From Amedibacterium intestinale (GTDB taxonomy: Bacteria; Bacillota_I; Bacilli_A; Erysipelotrichales; Erysipelotrichaceae): DNA of 64,000 bases. Below, piece after piece: positions 46,086 through 53,558 of this stretch. The stretch is taken from the NCBI RefSeq assembly GCF_010537335.1, contig NZ_AP019711.1, forward strand, positions 2,170,001 to 2,234,000. The letters are read 5' to 3'. How positions within the stretch are numbered: the stretch's first letter is position 1; each line of letters begins with the position of its first letter. A program made the position numbers and the translations under genes. Under the pieces are notes generated by a model, which saw only the letters and a program-made list of their open reading frames with translations, did not search any database and was not told the DNA's origin.

Positions 46086-46105
46086 TGTACTACTAAATTT
46101 ACTAC
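46086..46105 (+). repeat. Right-end candidate integrase arm sites
   Basis: TGTACTAC (46086-46093) and TTTACTAC (46098-46105), same strand and similar spacing as the pair at the left end of the element. Confidence 0.5.
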
Positions 46106-46337
46106 TTTAGACAAGGAAAGATTAAGCAACTTTAAGAACAATTAAGACATTATCTATCGTATAAAAAAGTCCTTATTCCCCATATAATAAGGGTTTAAGA
46201 ACTTTTGAGAATGTTTAAGAAAATTTGTGATTTATTATTTTATCTTTTTTATAAAGGTATAATATGACTATAATTAAATAATGAAGTAAGTATTTATCTA
46301 GAAATTAAATTGAATTAGATTCTTAGGGGGGATTGTT

Positions 46338-46616
46338 GTGAATCAAGTGTTTTCTTCTTATAATCCTTTTTTAACACTGGAATATATGCAAAGAAAGTCT
46401 ATAACACTAGAAATATGGCAACAGCTTGACGAATTAGAAAAATCAATTTTAACTTATTTAGGAAGCAAAAAGAAAGTAACAAGATCAGAACTATGCACTT
46501 ACACTAGTAAAGCACCTAATACGATATCTGCTAGACTAAATCATCTAATCTCATTAAACATCATTAAGCGCAATGGAAGTAAATATGATCCTAAGCAGAC
46601 ATATGAAATGCAATAG
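46338..46616 (+). CDS. Small winged-helix-like protein
   Basis: 92 residues. The C-terminal 60 residues look like a winged helix (KKVTRSELCTYTSKAPNTISARLNHLISLNIIKRNG), resembling the tail of AlbA_2/ATP-binding regulator proteins, so it may be a remnant of a longer gene. GTG start with a strong AGGGGGGAT site. It is outside the presumed right end of the element and upstream of phased GCGAGGT repeats. Confidence 0.62.
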   Translation: MNQVFSSYNPFLTLEYMQRKSITLEIWQQLDELEKSILTYLGSKKKVTRSELCTYTSKAPNTISARLNHLISLNIIKRNGSKYDPKQTYEMQ

Positions 46617-46630
46617 TTCAAGAGTGCAAA

Positions 46631-46663
46631 TTGCGAGGTAAATGTGAGGTGTTGCGAGGTTAA
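46631..46663 (+). repeat. Phased GNGAGGT cluster, copy 1
   Basis: GCGAGGT (46633), GTGAGGT (46644), GCGAGGT (46654), with 11- and 10-bp periods, on one face of the helix. The 33-bp unit is repeated identically at 46740-46772. Confidence 0.75.
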
Positions 46664-46739
46664 GTGATGTTTTGTGATTTTTTGATATATGATAATAGGA
46701 GAAATATCTTATTTTAATGATTGAAGTAATATAAATTTT

Positions 46740-46772
46740 TTGCGAGGTAAATGTGAGGTGTTGCGAGGTTAA
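46740..46772 (+). repeat. Phased GNGAGGT cluster, copy 2
   Basis: Identical 33-bp unit, 109 bp downstream of copy 1. GCGAGGT at 46742 and 46763, GTGAGGT at 46753. Confidence 0.75.
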
Positions 46773-47073
46773 AGTATAAATATATAATATGATAGTTGTT
46801 ATAGAATTCTCTAAGATGCTTATGAAAAATGGGGTTTATTTATCCTGGTAAAGATATACAAGATTATATTCCATACAGAGATGTTGAGAGCTGCTATTTA
46901 ATGTATAGAAGGATTAATAGCTAAGTATAATTGATTTTTTGTAATGAAAGGTAGAAGTTCTGAGTTGTAATAGTATTTAGAGAATTTTATTTATAATCAT
47001 AATAAGAATAAAAAGAGCGATGTAAGTTTGTTGTGAATGTGATACATCAAACATAGATACAGGAGGAAATAGT

Positions 47074-47550
47074 ATGTTTCGTATAGGACAATCCGTAGAT
47101 ATTCATCAATTGGTGGAAGGAAGAAAATTGATACTTGGAGGAGTAGAGATACCACATGAAAAAGGTTTGCTGGGACATTCCGATGCTGATGTGCTGCTGC
47201 ATGCAATTGCGGAAAGTATATTAGGTGCATTGGCATTAGGTGATCTAGGAAAACATTTTCCAGATACGGATGATGCATATAAAGGAATGGATTCTTTATG
47301 GATGTTAAAACAAGTATATCACTTGATGGGTGAAAAAGGATATCGCATTGGAAATTTAGATGCATTGATCATGATTGAAAGACCAAAGATGGCACCACAT
47401 ATTCAAAAAATGAGAGAAAATGTAGCTATGGCTTTGCATTGTGATATGGATGCAGTCAGCATAAAAGCAACTCGTGGAGAAAAGATGGGATTTGTAGGAA
47501 AAGAAGAAGGAGCACAGGCACAGTGTGTAGTGCTTTTAATGAAGAAATAA
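47074..47550 (+). CDS. ispF: 2-C-methyl-D-erythritol 2,4-cyclodiphosphate synthase
   Basis: 158 residues, MEP isoprenoid pathway. Metal ligands DIH near residue 9 (SVDIHQL), conserved LLGHSDADVLLHAI, IGNLDALIMIERPK, and ATRGEKMGFVGKEEG. Length is normal. AGGAGG lies upstream. The gene stands alone in accessory DNA. Confidence 0.96.
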   Translation: MFRIGQSVDIHQLVEGRKLILGGVEIPHEKGLLGHSDADVLLHAIAESILGALALGDLGKHFPDTDDAYKGMDSLWMLKQVYHLMGEKGYRIGNLDALIMIERPKMAPHIQKMRENVAMALHCDMDAVSIKATRGEKMGFVGKEEGAQAQCVVLLMKK

Positions 47551-47620
47551 AGATAAAAAGGTACGATTTATATAACTAGCGTGATAAGTTATGAAAATCG
47601 TACTTTAAGAGGATCTTTGT

Positions 47621-47626
47621 TATAAT
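47621..47626 (+). promoter_or_regulatory. Toxin mRNA promoter, copy 1
   Basis: Extended -10 element TGTTATAAT with no good -35. Predicted transcription start near 47633, giving an about 105-nt leader before the toxin codons. Confidence 0.6.
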
Positions 47627-47738
47627 GGCAAAGGTCATTAGGATGATGGCAGGTGGTTGCTTCTTTGAAGGAGTACAGTTGTTCTTCTAGCAAAGAGAAG
47701 TTTGTTTGAAGCCTTCGTAAAAGTCGGAGGTGGTATGT

Positions 47739-47834
47739 ATGATAGATTTAATTATGAACATAGTTAAAATACTATTGGATATACTGCGTTTTATCTTCGA
47801 AGTGTACAAATACTTTATGGATAAAAAACGATAA
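47739..47834 (+). CDS. 31-residue hydrophobic peptide, probable type I toxin, copy 1
   Basis: Begins MIDLIMNIVKILLDILR and ends with a basic DKKR tail: a single amphipathic/hydrophobic helix, as in Fst/Ldr-like toxins. GGAGG lies 8 nt upstream and can pair with CCTTCG (47712-47717) to form a hairpin that hides the ribosome site. A short overlapping ATG at 47735 reads only ten codons. The peptide is identical in copy 2 despite a silent change. Confidence 0.72.
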   Translation: MIDLIMNIVKILLDILRFIFEVYKYFMDKKR

Positions 47835-47835
47835 A

Positions 47836-47885
47836 ACAAAAACAGCGACTACCTAATTTGCCGAGGAATGTCGCTGTTTTTGTTA
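47836..47885. terminator. Bidirectional terminator, TA copy 1
   Basis: ACAAAAACAGCGAC / GTCGCTGTTTTTGT stem. T-rich on both strands, so it can end the toxin mRNA and the antisense RNA. Confidence 0.85.
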
Positions 47886-47948
47886 ACATATACAAAAACC
47901 AACATTTCAGAAGCAGCCATCTGTATTACCTAATGGCTTTTTCTTACT
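47837..47948 (-). ncRNA. Predicted antisense RNA, TA copy 1
   Basis: Minus-strand promoter TTGACT (47982-47977), 16 nt, TATAAT (47960-47955), start near 47948; the RNA would end at the shared terminator, about 110 nt. Convergent with the toxin mRNA and overlapping its terminator hairpin, as in Fst-type loci. Confidence 0.68.
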
Positions 47949-48416
47949 ATTAGAATTATAACATCTTCACTTAAAAAGTCAATAAGTGACAATTTGAGGA
48001 TTTATCTTCAGATAGCGTAAAAGACATGAAGTATTATTAGTCTGATTCCTTCTTCTACTCCATAAGCATGACAGATATCCTTATAATTTTTCAGGATTTT
48101 CTAATCTTGAATTACCATTTCTTTCTATATTCTGTATCAACTTATTTGTTTTCCAAAATAAGTAATCTGTTATTCATTTTTCGTAAAAGTTTTTTCATGA
48201 TTTGATCCGTATAGTGTTTGATGATATATAAAAAGGTACGATTTATATAACTAGCGTGATAAGCTATAAAAATCGTATTTTTTTAAGAGAATCTTTGTTA
48301 TAATGGCAAAGGTCATTAGGATGATGGCAGGTGGTTGCTTCTTTGAAGGAGTACAGTTGTTCTTCTTGCGAAGAGAAGTTTGTTTGAAGCCTTCGTAAAA
48401 GTCGGAGGTGGTATGT

Positions 48417-48512
48417 ATGATAGATTTAATTATGAACATAGTTAAAATACTATTAGATATACTGCGTTTTATCTTCGAAGTGTACAAATACTTTATGGAT
48501 AAAAAACGATAA
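48417..48512 (+). CDS. 31-residue hydrophobic peptide, probable type I toxin, copy 2
   Basis: Same peptide as at 47739-47834; one silent TTG to TTA change. The same GGAGG hidden in a CCTTCG hairpin, and promoter TGTTATAAT at 48296-48304. Confidence 0.72.
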   Translation: MIDLIMNIVKILLDILRFIFEVYKYFMDKKR

Positions 48513-48513
48513 A

Positions 48514-48563
48514 ACAAAAACAGCGACTACCTACTTTGCCCAAGGAATGTCGCTGTTTTTGTT
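48514..48563. terminator. Bidirectional terminator, TA copy 2
   Basis: ACAAAAACAGCGAC / GTCGCTGTTTTTGT stem, as in copy 1, with changes in the loop only. Confidence 0.85.
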
Positions 48564-48627
48564 TACTTAACAAAAAACCAACATTTCAGAAGCAGCCATC
48601 TGTATTTCCTAATGGCTTTTTCTTACT
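48515..48627 (-). ncRNA. Predicted antisense RNA, TA copy 2
   Basis: Minus-strand promoter TTGACT (48661-48656), 16 nt, TATAAT (48639-48634); predicted RNA about 110 nt ending at the shared terminator. Confidence 0.68.
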
Positions 48628-48733
48628 ATTAGAATTATAACATCTTCACTTAAAAAGTCAATGAGTGCAAAGATTGCCTAAATCTTACAAAAAATAAACG
48701 AAAACAACAGTTATAGAAGATTTGATAATAAAA

Positions 48734-48801
48734 TTAAGAATAATTCTTAATTTGTTGTTGACTTTCATTAAATTAAGAATTATAATGAGAATAGTTCTTA
48801 A
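48734..48801 (+). promoter_or_regulatory. perR-rbr promoter with Fur/PerR-type dyads
   Basis: TTGACT (48758-48763), 17 nt, TATAAT (48781-48786). A near-perfect palindrome TTAAGAATAATTCTTAA (48734-48750) lies upstream, and a second AT-rich dyad with arms TTAAGAAT / AGTTCTTAA (48773-48801) covers the -10. These fit autoregulation by the Fur-family protein encoded downstream. Confidence 0.78.
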
Positions 48802-48819
48802 GATTGGAGGTTTCACGTT

Positions 48820-49212
48820 ATGATTAAACGTAAATCATCTAAGCAAAGAGATATGATTCTTGCGTATATGAAAACCATAGAAGGACATGTAAGTGCAGAA
48901 GAGGTTTACAAAAATATGAAGGAAGCAGGAATGGATGTGAGTCTTGCGACCATCTATCGAAATTTAAATATTTTGACAGAGATGAATGAAATTAAAAGAA
49001 TTGCGCATCCTGTAGATGGGTATCAATATGATAAAACCAGCAAACCGCACTATCATCTGCATTGTACGAAATGTAATCGTCTATTTGATTTGGATATGTC
49101 CTATATGGAAGAGCTAAATAAGAAACTGGAAGAAGAAGGACATGTGAAAATTACTTCTCATTCCATAATGGCAGAAGGTATATGCGAAGAATGCAGAAAG
49201 AAAATGGTGTAA
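48820..49212 (+). CDS. perR: Fur-family regulator, PerR-like
   Basis: 130 residues. The winged helix has HVSAEEVYKNMK and SLATIYRNLNIL; metal sites are HYHLHC and two CxxC pairs (CTKC, CEEC) for structural zinc. It is coupled to rubrerythrin 21 nt downstream, which favours PerR (peroxide sensing) over Fur. GGAGG precedes the ATG. Confidence 0.88.
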   Translation: MIKRKSSKQRDMILAYMKTIEGHVSAEEVYKNMKEAGMDVSLATIYRNLNILTEMNEIKRIAHPVDGYQYDKTSKPHYHLHCTKCNRLFDLDMSYMEELNKKLEEEGHVKITSHSIMAEGICEECRKKMV

Positions 49213-49233
49213 AAGAAAAAGGAGGATATACAC

Positions 49234-49773
49234 ATGGAATTAAAAGGATCTAAAACAGAACAGAATTTGATGGCAGCTTTTGCAGGAGAAAGTCAGGCTC
49301 GTAATAAATATACTTATTATGCGAAAAAAGCTCGTGAAGAAGGTATGGAACAGATTGCGGCTTTCTTTGAAGAAACAGCTCGTAATGAACAGGAACATGC
49401 TAGATTATGGTTCCAGGCTCTACATGGAGATAGCATTCCTTCAACAGAAGAAAACTTAGCGGATGCTGCAGCTGGTGAAAACTATGAATGGACAGACATG
49501 TACAAACAGATGGCAGAAACAGCTAGAGAAGAAGGGTTTACAAAAATTGCTTTCCAGATGGAACAGGTTGGTATCATCGAAAAACATCATGAAGAACGTT
49601 ATTTAAAATTATTAGAAAACGTAAAAAATGGGAAAGTATTCGAAAAAGAAGAATCTACTGTTTGGGTATGTGATATCTGTGGATACCGTTATGAAGGAAC
49701 AGCTGCTCCTAAAGCTTGTCCAGTATGTGGATACCCTGGTTCTCACTTTGCTCAGGAAAACAACAATTACTAA
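49234..49773 (+). CDS. rbr: Rubrerythrin
   Basis: 179 residues: ferritin-like diiron domain with E-x-x-H motifs ([23 protein letters not shown]) and a C-terminal rubredoxin-like domain with [10 protein letters not shown] and [11 protein letters not shown]. It reduces H2O2 in anaerobes. Co-transcribed with the PerR-like regulator. Confidence 0.97.
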   Translation: MELKGSKTEQNLMAAFAGESQARNKYTYYAKKAREEGMEQIAAFFEETARNEQEHARLWFQALHGDSIPSTEENLADAAAGENYEWTDMYKQMAETAREEGFTKIAFQMEQVGIIEKHHEERYLKLLENVKNGKVFEKEESTVWVCDICGYRYEGTAAPKACPVCGYPGSHFAQENNNY

Positions 49774-50026
49774 TCATATAAACGATGTAGAGGATATGTG
49801 CAAAAAGCATATCTTCTTTTTTTGTAGAAGAGATGATGTTTTTATTGGAAACTAGAAAAATTAATATTTATTGATCATACCCAGGATTATAAATAAGGGT
49901 TATGTATGAAAAACATTAAAATATTTTTTATAAATTGGAAAAATTTACTTATTCTATTAAAAGAGAAAAAATCACATTAAAAAAGAAAATTTTGCATTAT
50001 ATAGCATGAATTATCATATAAATTAA

Positions 50027-50058
50027 TTGACATTGTGATAAAATCACAATACTATAAT
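50027..50058 (+). promoter_or_regulatory. rloAB promoter with dyad inside a 20-bp spacer
   Basis: TTGACA (50027-50032) and TATAAT (50053-50058) are 20 bp apart, longer than optimal. A perfect dyad ATTGTGAT AAA ATCACAAT (50032-50050) fills the spacer. This is the geometry of MerR-activated promoters, or of a steric repressor site. Confidence 0.62.
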
Positions 50059-50085
50059 GGTGTAGAGAAGATTTGGAGGGGTTTT

Positions 50086-51465
50086 ATGTTGATAGGATTT
50101 TCAGTAAGCAATTTTAAATCATTTAATGATAATCAAACGATTTCTTTTTTATCCACAAAAATAGCTAGACATAAAGAACATATTTTTCAAATTGAAGATA
50201 AGAAAATCTTGAAGAGTGGTTTGATATTTGGTGCTAATGCAAGCGGGAAAAGCAATCTGATTAAAGCAATTGCTTTTTCTAGAAAACTAATATTATTAGG
50301 AATTGATAAAGTGGATTTAACCAAAAAAAATTTTCGTATTTCTACAGATTCCTATAAGAATCCTGCAGTATTCGAATATAGATTAATGATAGATGATACA
50401 GAATATTCTTATGGAGTTGTAGTATCTTATTGTAAAAAAGAAGTACTTGCAGAATGGTTAGTAAAAATTAAGTCAGATGGCAGCGAAGAAGTGATTTTTA
50501 ATAGAGAAGTAGATAAAAACGATAGAAGTAATGTGTCATCCGATAAAGTTTATGATACTCAAGAAGAAAATAAACGAATTGAAGTATATTTAGAAGATTT
50601 TAGTGAAAATATATCTGATGCTTTTAGAAAAAAAACAATCTTAAGTGATATCGCAGAAAGAGTAAATGATCAACAAAACTTTTTTATTGAAATTAGAAAG
50701 GTATATGAATGGTTTAAAAATATGACTATTATTTTTCCAAGTTCAAAATATAATGGGATAAATGATATCATTTCTAATGATAAAAAGAAAAACTTTTTTA
50801 CTACTCTATTAAGTTATTTCGATACTGGAATTCAAGGTGTTGAGGGTAGGGAAAAAATATTTGATTTTGATAAAATACTAAATAGCGTACCAGAAGAGGT
50901 AGCAGAAAAAGTGAAAGTTGATATATCTAATAAAGTAGAAAAACATCCTATTATGATGAAAGTTGGAGAGCAGATAGTTTTATTGAAAAAAGACAAGAAT
51001 GGAGATATAAAATATAATAAATTGCAGTTAAACCATGGAAATAATGATGATTTGTTTGAATATATGGATGAATCTGATGGAACTAGAAGATTATTTGATT
51101 TAATTCCATTATTGTATACGAATAAAAAAAGAAGTGTTATATTCATTGATGAAATTGATCGCAGTTTACACACAAATTTAACGAAAAAATTTATGCAGTT
51201 ATTTTATAATTTAACAAAAAACACTTCCAGTCAATTGATAGTAACAACACATGACTCTAATTTACTGGATTTAGATTTGGTTCGACAAGATGAAATATGG
51301 TTTGTAGAAAGGCAGCAAGATCATAGTTCTAAGATTTATTCTTTAAATAAGTTTAAAGAGCGTTTTGATAAAAAAATAGATAAAGAATATTTAATTGGAA
51401 GATATGGTGCAATTCCTTTCTTTAATGAAAGTTTTTTAGGTATAGGGGAAAATTTTGATGAATAA
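50086..51465 (+). CDS. RloA/AbiLi-type AAA ATPase
   Basis: 459 residues. N-terminal MLIGFSVSNFKSFND strand, Walker A IFGANASGKSN (about 47-57), DESDGTRRLFDLIPLL before Walker B SVIFIDEIDRSLH, and switch TTHDSNLLD. This matches the ATPase of AbiL/RloAB-type systems linked to phage defence. ATG 50086 follows GGAGGG. It overlaps the rloB start by 8 nt. Confidence 0.88.
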   Translation: MLIGFSVSNFKSFNDNQTISFLSTKIARHKEHIFQIEDKKILKSGLIFGANASGKSNLIKAIAFSRKLILLGIDKVDLTKKNFRISTDSYKNPAVFEYRLMIDDTEYSYGVVVSYCKKEVLAEWLVKIKSDGSEEVIFNREVDKNDRSNVSSDKVYDTQEENKRIEVYLEDFSENISDAFRKKTILSDIAERVNDQQNFFIEIRKVYEWFKNMTIIFPSSKYNGINDIISNDKKKNFFTTLLSYFDTGIQGVEGREKIFDFDKILNSVPEEVAEKVKVDISNKVEKHPIMMKVGEQIVLLKKDKNGDIKYNKLQLNHGNNDDLFEYMDESDGTRRLFDLIPLLYTNKKRSVIFIDEIDRSLHTNLTKKFMQLFYNLTKNTSSQLIVTTHDSNLLDLDLVRQDEIWFVERQQDHSSKIYSLNKFKERFDKKIDKEYLIGRYGAIPFFNESFLGIGENFDE

Positions 51466-52330
51466 TTCTTATAGATTATCTTCATCAGCATTTGATAGAG
51501 AAAAAGAAGATGAAAAGATCGAACCATTAAAAATCTATTTTTTATCTGTTGAAGGGAATGTGACAGAAAAAGAATATTTTGAAGGAATAGCTGCTTACAG
51601 AGAAGAATTGCATATAAATGGACAAGTTCGTGTGGAGGTATTAAGCAGAAGTAATGAAGATACTAACAGTGCACCAAAACAGGTGATTGAATTACTAGAG
51701 GATTATTTAAGATTAAGAGAAATGGGGGAATATGACTTTTATAAAGATATTCCAATGGAAGTTGTTGATGAATATGGGGAAGAATCTGTAAAAAAATATA
51801 TTGAAGATCCTAATTTATTATCGAAAGAAGATAAAGATAAAATTGAAGAGAGTTTACGTATATTAGGTTATGACTATGCATACAGAAGATACTTACATGA
51901 ATGCGGTGGACGCGAAAGCGATGTGTTTGCTATTATAATTGATCGTGATAGGAAGAGTCATACGGAGAAAGGGTTGAAGGAATGTATTTCTCATTGTAGA
52001 AAGAATAATTACTCTTGTTATATTTCTAATCCTTGTTTTGAATTTTGGTTATTGCTACATGCATGTGATGTGAAAGAAGAGTATAAAGATAAACTAGAAG
52101 AAATAAGGAAAAATGAGAAAGTTTCCAGGACTCATACGTTTGTAAGTAGAGAGCTTTCGAACAGAAATCATCATAAGAAAAGTGGTATCGCGTTTAAACA
52201 AAAGTATTTACCACATGTAGATGAGGCAATTGCACGAGCTAAAAAGTTTGAAAGCGATGAAGAACGTTTATTAGATAATATAGGTACCAATATATGGAAA
52301 TTATTAGAAAGTATGAGAGATTTTAGTTAA
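51458..52330 (+). CDS. RloB/AbiLii-type TOPRIM-like protein
   Basis: 290 residues. Family signatures in order: FLSVEGNVTEKEYFEG (about 28-43), IIIDRDRKSHTEKG (about 157-172) and SNPCFEFWLLLHACDV (about 185-200), with a late Lys/His-rich RNHHKKSGIAFKQKY. These are the acidic motifs of the RloB TOPRIM-like nuclease family. ATG 51458 fits AGGGGA; it overlaps the ATPase gene. Expected to be the effector. Confidence 0.88.
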   Translation: MNNSYRLSSSAFDREKEDEKIEPLKIYFLSVEGNVTEKEYFEGIAAYREELHINGQVRVEVLSRSNEDTNSAPKQVIELLEDYLRLREMGEYDFYKDIPMEVVDEYGEESVKKYIEDPNLLSKEDKDKIEESLRILGYDYAYRRYLHECGGRESDVFAIIIDRDRKSHTEKGLKECISHCRKNNYSCYISNPCFEFWLLLHACDVKEEYKDKLEEIRKNEKVSRTHTFVSRELSNRNHHKKSGIAFKQKYLPHVDEAIARAKKFESDEERLLDNIGTNIWKLLESMRDFS

Positions 52331-52358
52331 TTATAATTATCAGAAAAAATGAAGGCAA

Positions 52359-52398
52359 AAAAGCATCAAATCTCATAATGAGAAATGATGCTTTTTTT
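52359..52398 (+). terminator. Terminator of rloAB
   Basis: Stem AAGCATCA / TGATGCTT with an inner TCTCAT / TGAGA hairpin and seven T. Confidence 0.9.
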
Positions 52399-52534
52399 GA
52401 ATTATGCTATACATTTAGGAAGTGAGTTAGTAATTTTAAAGCACAAAAAAACTATCATATATTTCCTGAAATTGAGAAAGTCTAAAAATATAAAGTACAA
52501 TTACTGTTAGAATATATATACTATTAATTATAAA

Positions 52535-52573
52535 ATGAAAGAATTTGTTTATTAAGTAAATTATTTCTTTCAT
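52535..52573 (+). repeat. Recurring dyad motif, site 1
   Basis: ATGAAAGAATTTGTTTATT (52535-52553) followed by an inverted TTTCTTTCAT arm (52564-52573). Related sequences lie at 59055-59085 and 61217-61249. Confidence 0.6.
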
Positions 52574-52645
52574 TTATAGAAAGTGATTTACAATGTAACT
52601 ACTTATAGGAAAGAAAGAAAAAATTTGTTATTATAAAAGTAGGAA

Positions 52646-52692
52646 CACAGTAGTACATCAAACTATCGTTTTTATACTACTGTGCTTTTTTA
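52646..52692 (+). terminator. Terminator in the leader of the CarD-like gene
   Basis: Perfect arms CACAGTAGTA (52646-52655) / TACTACTGTG (52675-52684) with T run, ending about 25 nt before the CarD-like start. It can act as an attenuator, or end a short RNA. Confidence 0.72.
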
Positions 52693-52716
52693 TACAAGAA
52701 AGAAAGGAGAAAAGTT

Positions 52717-53199
52717 ATGCCTGAAGTAGGAGATATTGTTTTATATCGATTGGTTGTAAGTGAATTTTATGGTATCGAGAAAGAAAAGAAAAATTCCTTC
52801 TGCAAGATACGTTCTTTAGAAGGAGATGGCTGTGAATTTAAAGTTCCTTATGAAAATGTTTCGATTCATATGCGAACGATACCGAATACGAATGAATTGG
52901 AAGATCTGTTAAACAGTTTGAAAGAAATGCATCTATATCAAATTACAAGAACTGCCGTAGATAAAATATGTCGTCCTGTTATTAATAGCTTTGATATGGA
53001 AGAATGGATGCATCTTTTGTTATCTTTATTTGCGGATAAAAAAAGGGCAAGAAGAGAGAAACGCAAATTTTCCCAAAAAGAAGCAATGTACTATCATATA
53101 TTGATGCAGAGGTTTATTTCTATCTTTTCTTATGTTTTAAAAAAAGATAATATGCAGATAGAAAAAATGCTCCTAGATAGACTAGAAGCAGCAACATAA
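52717..53199 (+). CDS. CarD/CdnL-like transcription regulator
   Basis: 160 residues. N-terminal 65 residues resemble the CarD RNA-polymerase-interaction domain: VGDIVLYR at the start, an ENVSIHMRTI segment in place of the usual PVDNA...LRPV, then a helical C-terminal region with Lys/Arg-rich KKRARREKRKF. The match is by pattern only. GAAAGGAG precedes the ATG; a terminator-like hairpin lies in the leader. Confidence 0.6.
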   Translation: MPEVGDIVLYRLVVSEFYGIEKEKKNSFCKIRSLEGDGCEFKVPYENVSIHMRTIPNTNELEDLLNSLKEMHLYQITRTAVDKICRPVINSFDMEEWMHLLLSLFADKKRARREKRKFSQKEAMYYHILMQRFISIFSYVLKKDNMQIEKMLLDRLEAAT

Positions 53200-53206
53200 T
53201 AAAAAC

Positions 53207-53292
53207 GTTAGTATTATCGTTTTAGGGGGTAGAAAACCAACTCACTTAAATGGGTGGGGGAAGAAAAAAGTAAATTGGATGATAATACTAAC
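53207..53292 (+). ncRNA. Candidate structured RNA element
   Basis: A perfect 12-bp stem GTTAGTATTATC (53207-53218) / GATAATACTAAC (53281-53292) encloses 62 nt with GGGGGT, CCAACTCA and TGGGTGGGGG segments that can pair further. It is 8 nt after the CarD-like stop, without a T run. No known RNA family was recognised. Confidence 0.5.
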
Positions 53293-53558
53293 AAACATAA
53301 TATAAACCATTTACTTATTGAAATCAATATATAAAAATTGGAAAATTAGAAAAAAATACAATTATATTCTTTTTTAACTATGCAAGATTAAGTATACGAT
53401 ATTGGTAAATAGGTTGGTTTTGAAGAGATTGATATACCAATGTTAGGTATATCAAGCAAATATATTATGTGAAATTATGATAAATGCTTCTTTATATATA
53501 CGAAATGTAAGATTTTAGTATATACTTTATCGGAAGTATTACAAGAGGGGGAAGCAAT
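53293..53558. other. Regulatory spacer upstream of the RRNPP gene
   Basis: AT-rich. It contains the dyad at 53429-53455 and a weak -10 near 53519. No other gene is seen. Confidence 0.4.
53429..53455. promoter_or_regulatory. Perfect dyad upstream of the RRNPP gene
   Basis: TTGATATACC (53429-53438), 7-nt spacer AATGTTA, GGTATATCAA (53446-53455). 27-bp candidate operator about 105 bp upstream of the start codon. Confidence 0.6.

Larger units (their letters stand above)
39816..46260. mobile_element. Integrative mobile element with CRESS-type Rep and Tn916-type Int/Xis
   Basis: About 6.4 kb with: coiled-coil surface protein, ribbon-helix-helix protein, Cro/CI repressor, 113-residue accessory protein, origin hairpin, Rep, FtsK-like ATPase, Xis, Int. 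The shared 10-bp ATAAAGGTAT at 39816 and 46251 is the best attachment core that can be seen by eye. Just inside each end are two TTTACTAC-like motifs one helical turn apart, as expected for integrase arm sites. There is no relaxase or mating-pore set, so it would need help to transfer. The exact ends are uncertain. Confidence 0.72.
46617..47073. other. Spacer with phased repeats, no clear gene
   Basis: 457 bp before ispF. Besides the duplicated repeat cluster listed separately, only short open frames occur; one of 31 codons at 46829-46924 has no recognised similarity. Confidence 0.45.
47555..47988. repeat. Type I toxin-antitoxin-like cassette, copy 1
   Basis: About 430 bp nearly identical to 48231-48667. 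Components in order: dyad GTACGATTT / AAATCGTAC, extended -10 promoter (TGTTATAAT, 47618-47626), 5' leader, 31-codon toxin-like gene, bidirectional terminator and an antisense promoter. Confidence 0.85.
48231..48667. repeat. Type I toxin-antitoxin-like cassette, copy 2
   Basis: Second copy about 675 bp downstream of the first, with a handful of substitutions and small length changes. All functional parts are preserved. Confidence 0.85.
52331..52716. other. Spacer with terminators and a recurring dyad
   Basis: Contains the rloAB terminator, the ATGAAAGAATTTGTTTATT motif and the leader terminator listed separately; otherwise no gene is seen. Confidence 0.5.

Noticed and set aside
46829-46924. 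31-codon frame before ispF
   Set aside because: No SD and no recognised similarity; probably chance or a remnant.
48000-48230. Possible decayed gene on the minus strand between the two TA cassettes
   Set aside because: Only an 18-codon fragment (MKKLLRKMNNRLLILENK) and interrupted frames are seen; nothing can be named.
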